Below, in pieces: positions 25,958 to 36,584 of a stretch of 64,000 nt of DNA (its first letter is position 1; each line of letters opens with the position of its first letter). The position numbers and the translations under genes are program-made. The notes below the pieces were generated by a model that did not search any database, had not been told where the DNA came from, and worked only from the letters and a program-made list of their open reading frames with translations. The DNA lies in assembly GCA_039720395.1 (NCBI GenBank), contig CM077828.1, positions 23,354,717-23,418,716 on the forward strand, read 5' to 3'. The stretch is from Liquidambar formosana (Eukaryota > Streptophyta > Magnoliopsida > Saxifragales > Altingiaceae).

Positions 25958-27255
25958 TGTAGACATCCCATTTTGCACCCGCTGATTGGGATTGGGGACA
26001 CCCTATGATGAGGTTAGTTTATACACTATAACTGGCTTTGGAATACGTCCAAATGAGCCAAAGGAATTGCAACTGACATTTTGGAATAGTGATGCGTACG
26101 CAGGGGCTAATGTGCGTATGCATTTGATTAAGGTGCGTACACACCTTATGTTTCTAGAACCCTTCTTTTCGGGCCTCTTGCCCTCCAGATCAGAACTCTT
26201 TTTAAACAACGTGTTACATCATGCTTAGGACACCTGGATTTCGGGGAAAAGAGGCAGAAACCCTAATCCTACTTCCCATGCCTATATATAACCCACTATG
26301 CACCTAAGAGAGGGGACTTTTGGACTGGAATTAGAGAGAGAGCCATAGAGAGGAGAGAGGAAGCATTAAAGGCTGCAATTCTGGAGGTTCAGAAGGAGAA
26401 ATTCTAAAGCAAGTGAAGTGCATAACCCTGAGGGTATCATCAATATCCTAGCTGTATCATTTATTTACTGAGCATGATGATTCATATTCGATAGAGTGAT
26501 GTTTTTTTATCATGAATGCCATGTTATTTGTATGATAATGATAGCATATCATCACGTAGTGGACTCTCTTCATAAGAGAACCTAGGGTTTCATGCGTATT
26601 TCTGCATAAGCATCATGTAGTGATCGAATTAGGGTTTCATTATGTGGTAATTTACTAGAATATAGGTTTCCTGTGTTAGCATAAAAATGATTTTAGGCAT
26701 TAATCTGTGGAAAATCACATGTATAACTTCTCGTGGTATATGTGTGAGATTCAGAATCTGATATAAATCACCAACTGGTGCGCACGCAATTGTTATATTG
26801 CGTATGCATTATATTATATGCGTACGCAGTAATGTGGTTGCGTACGCACCTAAATTGCTGGCAGACAGTTTCCTTTTCTTTATCGTATTTATTCTGAAAG
26901 TAGGTTAATCTGTATTTTCCTTTTTTTTTATGTTTATCCTGCGTTTCTTACTTCTGTCATGACATCATGGTTTGTGTGCTGCCATTGTTGAATGAGTAGG
27001 GTCAATTTTGATTAGACATTAAAATAATTAAAGCCATTAATCATGTGTGGGGGCCGGTTTCGACCGGGCGTGGCTGGGTGCCTAACACCTTCCCAGCTGC
27101 GTACCCTAGCTCCGAACCTGAATCTCTGGTTATGACGAGTTAGACCCTGCTAGGGTTCACTCGTTCCCATTATTGGGTGGCGACTCCTCTCCGTGTTAGT
27201 CTTTTGAGGCTAATACATATTCTCGAGCTATGTGGTTTAGGACGTGGCGCTCACA
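25958..27255 (+). mobile_element. Solo LTR, probably Ty3-type (LTR-D), with perfect 5-bp target duplication
   Basis: It opens TGTAGACATCCC and closes GGCGCTCACA. The flanks are ATATG (25953-25957) and ATATG (27256-27260), a perfect target duplication. It carries a TATA box at 26283-26291. Near the end are 'gggtgcctaacaccttccca' and 'gggtggcgactcct', the same order of landmarks as in LTR-A, so the two are related families. No internal region is present, so this is a solo LTR left by recombination between two LTRs. Palindromes based on TGCGTACGCA occur in two clusters. Confidence 0.9.
26093..26848. repeat. Seven TGCGTACGCA-type palindromes in LTR-D, two clusters
   Basis: Cluster 1 is upstream of the TATA box: 26093-26102, 26113-26122 (TGCGTATGCA) and 26134-26143 (TGCGTACACA). 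Cluster 2 is downstream and so probably transcribed: 26779-26788 (TGCGCACGCA), 26799-26808 (TGCGTATGCA), 26819-26828 and 26839-26848, the last two perfect. Cluster 2 units are spaced exactly 20 bp apart. Confidence 0.9.
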
Positions 27256-27758
27256 ATATGTTTTTCAAATCAGCCCAATCTCAGAATCCATTGGGTAAAA
27301 TGCCACTGGATTCAACTTAGCCTTTTCTGTATATGTTATGTGGAGAAAGTGAAGCGTAATTAGTATTAACTAAACAGTTTATATTTTCTTAGTAACAATT
27401 CTAGCACATGTTGATGAGACAAGCGATTCTTGGATATAATCTTGAATTTAATAGTCTAAACCAAGTGCAATGCTAGAGTTCTGTTTTTCTCATGCAAGTT
27501 CTTTTCTGCTCTGTTCTATAAGTTGAGTCCCTAATCCTAAAATATTGGGGAAATACTGGTCAGCACCCGCAGGTTTGTAAATTGTAACATGGGTTTCTCA
27601 TGTCACACATTGATGCAGTCAGTTTTTCCTGTGTTTAGTGTCTGTTATTGTTTGCTATGTGTTAGTAGTTGTTTAATTGAATTTGCTTGAACTGTATCTG
27701 TCGATGTGTTCAATCCAGTGTGTTATGTATGGATGGTTTGATAACTTTCTTGAATTAG
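27256..27758. other. BSK pseudogene intron, right part
   Basis: Non-coding sequence between the solo LTR and the second BSK exon fragment. Nothing else is recognisable. Confidence 0.45.
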
Positions 27759-28170
<412 letters not shown>

Positions 28171-28874
28171 TGTTTGCACCCTAAAAATATCAATTTTTAT
28201 TATTATTATTATGTGTTGAATTTTGCAGGACACTTGGCAATTATAAAGAAAATGCAGCACATGTGGCATAAGTTCATCTTTGGAGGTTACAAGAAGACAT
28301 GTGGAGAAATTAGAATGAAGGAGTTAGTACCTGCAAGTTAGTGGGAGTTATTAGTGGTTTTAGGAAGTTATGAGTAGTTTTCTTGTAATTCTATAAATAG
28401 GCTTTGAAGCCTTCATTGTAAATCCCTCTCAATCAATCAAATTATCAATTTTAGACTCCGGTCTCAAGACTCCGGTCTTTATCTTAGGAGTAGTTGGCCC
28501 TTAAGGCATCATAGATGGCCCTTAAGGCAATCTAATTCAAAAATCCAGGAACGTGTGCTCCTTCCTGGTCAAAGGCGTGTGCACCCCTTTGCCATATCAA
28601 TGATATACTTTCAAATGCATGTGGATCGCATATTCAAATCATGGTAATCGGACTTGATCCCATTCAATTTTACCATCCGTGGTGAATAGTGGAATCAACC
28701 CACATTACTCGTTTGAATGATCAAAGGTGGAAATTCTCAGATCACACGGCGAATATGAAGTCCTCTTCGATGAGGCATTCGAACCATTCGCACAAATTGC
28801 CTGAATAAGGCTGGCACGCCCCGCACTCCATTTCGACCTCAAAGTGCCGGTGGGAAATGTTTTTTAGGGAAACA
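28171..28874 (+). repeat. 5' LTR (704 bp)
   Basis: It contains a TATA box (ctataaatag, 28391-28400). It is longer than the 3' LTR by 35 bp because two short segments are present twice (agactccggtct and ggcccttaaggc, around 28455-28530). It has no palindrome array of the kind found in the four other LTRs. Confidence 0.9.
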
Positions 28875-29087
28875 TTTTTGGCACGCCCGGTGGGACGCCG
28901 TGTGATTTATTGTGTTGAAGAAAAAAAAAATTGAAAATGAAAACCATCACAGTTAAATCAAAATTTTGTTGATAGAAAAGCAATCGGTCATTGTGGTTTT
29001 GACTGAATAAACATAGTGGTTTTGTTCTTGCCTGTTGGAATGAAGATAAATGGCCAATGCCCATGCATGACCCACTGTAGAAGAAGC

Positions 29088-29405
29088 CAATATCACTTAT
29101 GCGGAGAGGAGCCAACATCATTCTTTGCATGTTGTGATTTCCATGATTTTATGTGGAGAGAAGCCAACATCAATCTCTACATGACTCTCATGTAGGTTCT
29201 TTTTGTGTGGATTGTGCCAACATCACTTATGCGGAGAGCAGCTAACACCATTCTCTGCATGTTGTGATTTCCATGATTTCATGTGGAGAGAAGCCAACAT
29301 CAATCCCTACATGACTCTCATGTGGACTCTTTTTGTGTGGATTGTGCCAATATCACTTATGCGAAGAGCAGCTAACATCATTCTCTACATATTGTGATTT
29401 CCATT
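29088..29405. repeat. 130-bp tandem repeat, about 2.4 copies, inside the element
   Basis: 'cacttatgcg' recurs at 29094, 29224 and 29354, an exact 130-bp period. Each copy continues with 'agagagcagctaac'-like and 'catgttgtgatttccatg' text. It lies near the start of the internal region, where autonomous elements carry their leader and gag. Confidence 0.85.
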
Positions 29406-30322
29406 GTCTATCAGGTAAGCCAACTATGGTTAAAAGAGTAATATAAAAACCGTGAATGGTTGAATCAAAATAATTCCCACCATGAAATATATTCATGGCA
29501 GGAAGAACAATGGTAAAATTGACCGTGGTTGAACGGTTACATTGATCTGCTAAATCGGCCATGACAAAATGGTTTCATGTTATTTTGTTTGCTAGGGAGT
29601 GTATAGGCCGTATAGGTCACATGCCATAACTGTTATGTTATATTGTGGCAAGATTGACCATGTAAGTGATCAACCATTATTATATAAATATTCAACAATA
29701 GCCAACGGCTTGTGTTGTGATGATCTGTCATGGTTATGTTGATTTTGATAATAAAAAATAAAAAATAAAAAAAGAAAAAAGAAAAGAAATCAACTGCCAA
29801 TGGTTGAATCAATATTACAACCACCATCTAATCCTGTGAGTATAAGTTGCCACAAAAAATCGGGGGGCTAGGCCAAAAGATGGCCAATTAGATGACAAGA
29901 TCAAAGGAAGTGGATAATAACTTCCTCATTTGAAAACGTTAGAAGTGGGAGCGGCTATTGGAACAACCGCCCATTTTTTTTCTCCTCCATGAAAATATAA
30001 ACCGCAGGCCATGGGGCTGAATAGTTTGTTAACTGGGACGGTTATCAAGGTGTCCACAAGATTGAGGCTGATTTAATGGAAACGGTTAAAAGACACAGAG
30101 AGTGGTCTTCTTGTGATAAAAGCAAGCAAATGGTCCAGTTGGCAACAGCTCCGTGGAGAAAGCAAAAGTGAAGGTCGAATCATGAAAAAACACTGCAAAT
30201 ACAAGTGCAAATGAAAATATAAGTCACTGTTCGAGCCTTGTGGCCTTTAATTTTTGTTTTATATAATTTGGCTTTATTGTGGTCCCATCGACCAAAGCCA
30301 ATACGTGGGTAAATTCATATTC

Positions 30323-30356
<34 letters not shown>

Positions 30357-31178
30357 GAGATGAGAGATGAGAACCAATGCATAAATTCTAAAGTTGGGTA
30401 CAAGTTTGACCGGCCAAGTCATTGATTCGGCCTTTACTTTTGTTGTTTTGGTTCTATATAGACACCACGTTTAAATTTATTTCGGCCTGATTAAAACTTT
30501 GTTGGCCGAAGTCATTGTTAGGCCAATCCCATTCTTTGGTTGAAGCTTGAATTTGAACTTCTATACTGGTTCAGGAATGATCAAAGATTGTAAAGTAGTG
30601 TATTACTTGGTGTAGTTTCTTGACGGGTTTCAAAATGTCATATATGCCCAACTATGCTTACACTAACCCAAAAATGGGCTTTAGATTTGTTGGTCATTTC
30701 TTGTTTGGCCGAATTCGTGTATTAGCCGAAGTCTCCTACGTGTAGGCATCCCTTTCACTTTGCTCTTTTTTGGTTGATTACATGTGGTAACATTATTTTA
30801 GTGAAATCGACCTAAAAAAAAAAAAAAAGATAAAAGATTCGGCCAATAGCTTTGTTTTGGCCTATGGTTTTTTCTTTAATACCACTCATGAGAGAGCACT
30901 AAAAAAGATCAATTGGAAGTGTTCTACATGTGATAATTCGGCCTCAATGTTAATAGTAAAATGAACCAAGATTGGCTACTTAGCCAAAAGAAAAACTCAA
31001 TTCGGCCTATAGCCTTGTTGGCCGTAATCATTACTTGCCCAAGTCGATCACTTTTGGCCTATAGTTTGTTGATGTTCGATCTATATGATGACCAAAAAAT
31101 TATAATAATAAAAATAAATTACGGCTCTTTAACAATTTCGGTCATCAATTCCTCATTTTCAAAGAGCCGGGGGGGCTA

Positions 31179-31847
31179 TGTTTGCACCCTAAAAATATTA
31201 ATTTTTATTATTATTATTATGTGTTGAATTTTGCAGGACACTTGGCAATTATAAAGAAAATGCAGCACATGTGGCATAAGTTCATCTTTGGAGGTTACAA
31301 GAAGACATGTGGAGAAATTAGAATGAAGGAGTTAGTACCTGCAAGTTAGTGGGAGTTATTAGTGGTTTTAGGAAGTTATGAGTAGTTTTCTTGTAATTCT
31401 ATAAATAGGCTTTGAAGCCTTCATTGTAAATCCCTCTCAATCAATCAAATTATCAATTTTAGACTCCGGTCTTTATCTTAGGAGTAGTTGGCCCTTAAGG
31501 CAATCTAATTCAAAAATCCAGGAACGTGTGCTCCTTCCTGGTCAAAGGCGTGTGCACCCCTTTGCCATATCAATGATATACTTTCAAATGCATGTGGATC
31601 GCATATTCAAATCGTGGTAATCGGACTTGATCCCATTCAATTTTACCATCCGTGGTGAATAGTGGAATCAACCCACATTACTCGTTTGAATGATCAAAGG
31701 TGGAAATTCTCAGATCACACGGCGAATATGAAGTCCTCTTCGATGAGGCATTCGAACCATTCGCACAAATTGCCTGAATAAGGCTGGCACGCCCCGCACT
31801 CCATTTCGACCTCAAAGTGCCGGTGGGAAATGTTTTTTAGGGAAACA
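31179..31847 (+). repeat. 3' LTR (669 bp)
   Basis: It is nearly identical to the 5' LTR, with one copy each of the two short segments that are doubled there. It is followed by CCTTC, the second target-site copy. Confidence 0.9.
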
Positions 31848-32900
31848 CCTTCATATCTCTGTTGTAATAATTTCAGGCCACATCTTAGATAAATTTTGAC
31901 ATTGAACCATCCCCAAGTTATTAAATTGTATCCCCAATAAATTACATTGCACCCCAAATTTGTTGGTTTCTCTTTTGCTCACAGCAACTTATTGGGTTCA
32001 TGGAAATGAAATCACTCCATTTCCTTCCGCACAGCATAACAAATGAATCCAATTTTTAATTTTTTATACCATTTGAATTAGATATTTTCATTGAACATAC
32101 CAATTTCTAGATAGCAGAAAATGCCTGCAAAGAAGAGAAATTAGAATGGATAGGGAAGCATCACCAATAAATTTTAAACCATCCTCAAATATTTTCTTCC
32201 ATGTTCATGAATTTTAAGTTGGATAGCTATTTCTGAAAGAACCTAAAACCTACACTTTACCCCAATCCTTGTACATTAAACACAAAACCCTAAATCCTAA
32301 ACCTTGAAACCTAAATCCAAGTCGAGGTGAAAGCAAATGCATTTTATTTGTTCAAGAGCTAGTGATACATATTTATACTATATTGACCTTTTGATATCGT
32401 TGTAACTTGGCCAACGAATTTAAGAGGAGGTGGATCTTTCTTTGTGAGAAAGGTTTTAAATGTTAGAGGATGATGATATGTATAACTTGTACGTATCAAC
32501 ATGCTAAGGGGCAATTTATGCTATAGCTGCAAATTGAGATACTGGCCACCCACAAGGTTTTGTCCAAATCTTATTAGGGTTTTGAAAATTTTGCCTGAGA
32601 TTTAATCACACTAGGGATTTGTTTCAGTATAATGGAGAAAAATATCAACACACTATCGTTACCTTTCATAGCTTAATTTAGTTATGTGGAAAAAAAATTT
32701 TGATTGATTAGGATGTGTTTATGATGTGAGTTGAAATAACCCCTTACATTAGTGTTATTTTGCGTGATGTTTATAAAAAATAGGTTTATACTCCCTCTGT
32801 GCCATAAAGATAGGCCAAGTTTGACAAAACCGAACACCCCTACTCAATCCTCTCCTTGAATCAGATTAGCTTGATAAACATCAACTTTTTTTTTTTTTGG
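31848..32900. other. Spacer
   Basis: Non-coding AT-rich sequence. A 'tactccctctgtgcc' string near 32791 resembles a Stowaway MITE end, but the opposite end was not found. From about 32900 the sequence joins the duplicated spacer family. Confidence 0.4.
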
Positions 32901-33806
32901 CTACATTGATAAACAGCTATTACTAAAAGCATGTTTTAGCCAATGTTTGGCTCTGGATGGATGAGTGTGGGCCTAACACGTGCAAGTTTTGCTTTCAAAA
33001 GTGAGATAGAAATTATGAAATCGCTAGCCAAACAATGGCATAAGTACAAAAGGCATAGACCCCTTAGGCCATATTTGTTTAATTGGAATGAAATGGATGA
33101 GAATTAAATTTGATTCCATAGTTAAAATAGTCTGGAATAGAAAGAAATTTAAAATGATTGTCTAAACTTGCTATTTGATTTCATTTCTATTTAAATTACC
33201 TCCTCCAAATACGCTGTTTACAATTAATTGAATGTGATTTCATTCCATCCATTTATTCCAGCTAAACAAACATAGCTTAAGAATAACTTAGTTTGTTTTA
33301 GTCCCTCTAACTCTGGAAGTAAAAATGGAAGTGGAAAGTTTTCACTTCAACTCCTTCTACATGCAAGAGACCAATCACCAACTCAAATTTTCCCTACAGA
33401 TTATGTAATCAAGTGGACGATAGCCTTATTTAAGATTTTGAAGCCAAGAAATAGTTGGACCAAATTTTGTTGATTCTTCAAGCCTAAAACGGACCAAATT
33501 TCGTTTTTTTTTTTTTTTTCTTTTTATTTGTTAGTTTAGTGCTGTAAACTTGTTTACTAAATGAAGTTCTGTCTTAACCCCAAAAAAAACGAAGAAGATG
33601 CATTTTTTTTTTTTTATTCTTATGATTACATTTAATTATATATATTGTACCATCTTTTAATTAGCTGTCTTTTTAGCACTTTACAAGTCCTCAATAATTT
33701 TTGGAAGCTAGAGATGATGGATGTCTATTATGGGACCTCTTAGATCAAAAATTTTGTAAAGAGCAAAGACTTCAAAGAAAAAGCTAACATGGACAGATCC
33801 TCTTGG
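32901..33806. repeat. Duplicated spacer module (copies near 12835, 41840 and 44700)
   Basis: 'ctacattgataaacagctat' and 'cctaacacgtgcaagttttg' with the following 500-600 bp are shared with 41841-42215. The second half is also shared with 12870-13480 and 44725-45240. It has T and A runs and no ORF. Confidence 0.75.
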
Positions 33807-34320
33807 TCACCTCTTCGATTTATATTCGATCCGGTTTCACCCTATGTTTCTCACTTGTTAGTTCTGGCGCAGTGATCTAATGGCTGAAATCGTGCCACGT
33901 TGTCTAACTCAGACCTTTGCTGAAAAAGCTCAACATATGTTTGAATGTCGTGAACAATAAATCAGATATCCATGATTTTCAAGCTCATAACGTTTTTACG
34001 GAAAAAATTCCACAAAATACAGGGCTACATATTATTGAAAAAATAAAAATATAAATATAAATAAAAAAGGTAATGCCCTTAATTAGAAGAATCCTCGCCC
34101 ATAGTTGTTGAAGGTCTGGAATTAAAGGGGAGAAGAAAGCTGAAAACAGTATATATGGACGGTATAAATCAGAAATGTAAGACTTCACTAAATTAATTTT
34201 CATTGAAGATCGAGATAAATTTCAAAATGTTAGAATGAGAGCATAGGTATAACAGTGCGTCTTGTTGATCCCAACTACCTGATAGAAGGAAAGCAGATTG
34301 GATTTTTTTTTTCTTTAAAC

Positions 34321-35603
34321 TGTTGTCCCAAGTAAACAACCCTAGAGGGGGGGTGAATAGGGTTATTTGCCAATTAAAAAAAATATGATAGCAAACTAAA
34401 ATCAGGTTATAGCAAATAGAGGTATCTCAATAATAAACAGTAACGAGAATAAGAGAGAGAGAATGCAAACACAAGATTTAACGAGGTTCAGCCTTCCCGC
34501 CTACGTCCTCGCCTCAAGAGCTCGCTTGAGGATTCACCAATCCACTATCACTCTCCTTCAAGGTGGAGCAGCAAACCTTTACAAATCAAGTGCTTTCAAT
34601 CCAACACTTGTTCAGCCACACTTCTTCAAGTGCAAAGAATGGGGTTATCACCAACCCTTGATTACAAGTTTGTAGAGATAAGATGTGTCTACAAAGAAAC
34701 TCTCTTTAAGAGTGAATAACACAGAAATTAAAGCTCAGCTCTCTTCTAATTGATTGCTCAATGAATGCTCTTAATGAATTTAGGGCTAGAAGAATGAAAA
34801 CAATGAATTCTCTTGTATTGATCCTCATAAATGCATTTGAATCATTGTTTATATAGGCATTAGGCATAATATGACCGTTTGGTGCAATAAATGCCGGGAA
34901 AGAGCCGTTTGGTGGCATTTAATGCCTCAACAACCTTTCAAAAACTAGCCGTTGGAGTTCTGAGATCGCACAATCAGTCGACTGAATACTCAATTCAGTC
35001 CACTGATTTGCTAAATCAGTCGACTGAATTGGGAATTCAGTGGACTGATTTGAGCAGAATCAAAAGACAGGAGCAGGTGACCTCTTCTGCTTAAATGAGT
35101 CGACTGATTTGGGAAATGAGTCGACTGAAATGGGCAGAAATGAATTATAATGGATATTTTACAAATTTAAATCGATCGAGTTCATTTGTATCAACTTATG
35201 CCTTGTTCAAGTGATGAATTAAGTTTACCCAAGGATCCTAAGGTCCATCTAGGTCAAGGGAGTGATCATTTTGAGCAATCAAGTACATCAAAAACCTAAT
35301 AACCTCACTCATAACTATTTAAGTATCTTCATTGACGATGCTAGCTTGGTCTTGAGTGATCGTAGGTCTTTTGCATGCTTTCTATGCTCGTATGCTTTTG
35401 TGCTTGATTATCCTTGATATCATAAGCATGTGTGCTTTGAGTTCCATGATATGCATATATCTTTATGCTTCTTTTGGATCCATATGCTCGAGTACCTAGC
35501 TTTGATTATAATCTTGACAAATAAACCATTAGTACTTACATCGATCCTTTGTTATCATCAAAATCTCGGATATGCCCTTGGTTATATAACCTTGGGGCCA
35601 ACA
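34321..35603 (-). mobile_element. Solo LTR, copia-like (LTR-C), with perfect 5-bp target duplication
   Basis: On the minus strand it opens TGTTGGCCCCAAGG and closes TTGGGACAACA. The flanks are TAAAC at 34316-34320 and TAAAC at 35604-35608. Near the end it has a 'cacccccc' string like LTR-B. A TATA box lies on the minus strand at about 34848-34856. Six TCAGTCGACTGA-type palindromes lie upstream of it in the minus orientation. The paralogous block near 22470 lacks it, so it inserted after the duplication. Confidence 0.93.
34974..35128. repeat. Six TCAGTCGACTGA-type palindromes in LTR-C
   Basis: Copies at 34974-34985, 34995-35006 (TCAGTCCACTGA), 35016-35027, 35037-35048 (TCAGTGGACTGA), 35096-35107 (TGAGTCGACTGA) and 35117-35128 (TGAGTCGACTGA). 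The first four are exactly 21 bp apart, and the last two are also 21 bp apart. Confidence 0.9.
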
Positions 35604-36584
35604 TAAACGGTAAAAGAAGTTTTAATGATTAATTGATAGAGAAAATTCAGTCTTGATATGGCATGGAAGCATGAGAAGTCCACAATGCAACTCCTTGGAT
35701 TCTTAACATGTCCCAAAGAAGTGAGAAATAGTACATAAAATTGCTAAGCACACCACACATACTCCAAAAAAAAAGGTCTAAGCCCTAATTTTATTTTTAT
35801 GGTCTATTCACATTATATGGTGTCAATTTTGGTTTAAGAAGCCTATCACATACTCTTGAAAAAAATTGTACAATAGCTATATATTTATAAGGAATTTGAA
35901 TGTCCAAACTATGTAGTTTTGAGCTTTTTATTATTATTTTTCCTAAATTAAAAACAAAAAAAATAAAAATGATGAAAGACCATTAGTAGTCCTTGAGTAA
36001 TGGTAGATATGTGATAAGACTCTTACATCAAACGTTTTGATTCATCCTAATTTGGACTAGTCGGTAGTGGAATCCAAAAGAATCCATCTTTTTAGATTGT
36101 CAGGGCATAAAAGATCTTTAATTGCTCCCTTGTTAACCGGATTTGCAATATTGGTTGGTTAATTATGAAATGCATGCTCTATTTGTACTATACTACTATA
36201 TGGTGTTAATTTCTATTCTGACGCGTCATGTTCAGACTAAAAAAAGGAAAGGTTATAAAGAATGTACTCTTATCAAAGATTCTTATTTTTAAAATTTTTT
36301 CATTCAAAACTATATAAAGGGTATTAGAATGTCCATTGGAACTTGAATTAATCTGCCATATTGAGCATAAAAACTTACGTTAACTGATAAAACGGTATTG
36401 ACTAATCAAAAAACACTACTCGTACCAACTCACATAGCAAATGAGATGTTACAATGTCATTTAATTTGTTTATTTTTTGATTAGTCAATACCACATTATC
36501 AATTAATGTAAGTTGGTGCACAAGGGTAGAGCTAGTGCAAAGTTTAAAGGAAAATGAGGTTTGGATTTGAGATTTTCATAGGGG

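Larger units (their letters stand above)
28171..31847 (+). mobile_element. Complete non-autonomous LTR retrotransposon
   Basis: The 5' LTR (28171-28874) and 3' LTR (31179-31847) both run from TGTTTGCACCC to TTTAGGGAAACA and match except for two substitutions and two indels. The target duplication CCTTC is at 28166-28170 and 31848-31852. A primer-binding-like site, tggcacgcccggtgggac (28879-28896), lies 4 nt after the 5' LTR. A purine tract (aaagagccggggggg) precedes the 3' LTR. The 2.3-kb interior has no gag or pol ORF, so mobilisation must have depended on another element. The near-identity of the LTRs implies a recent insertion. Confidence 0.92.
33807..36465. repeat. Duplicated non-coding block, copy 2 (partner at 21832-22985)
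   Basis: It matches the partner on both sides of a solo LTR. The left part is 33807-34320 and the right part is 35604-36465, and the match fades at about 36465 inside what is LINE sequence in the partner. So the LINE fragment was already part of the block when it duplicated. Confidence 0.8.

Noticed and set aside
32786..32870. Stowaway-type MITE
   Set aside because: Only one end-like string (ctccctctgtgcc) is present. No inverted partner or TA duplication was found.
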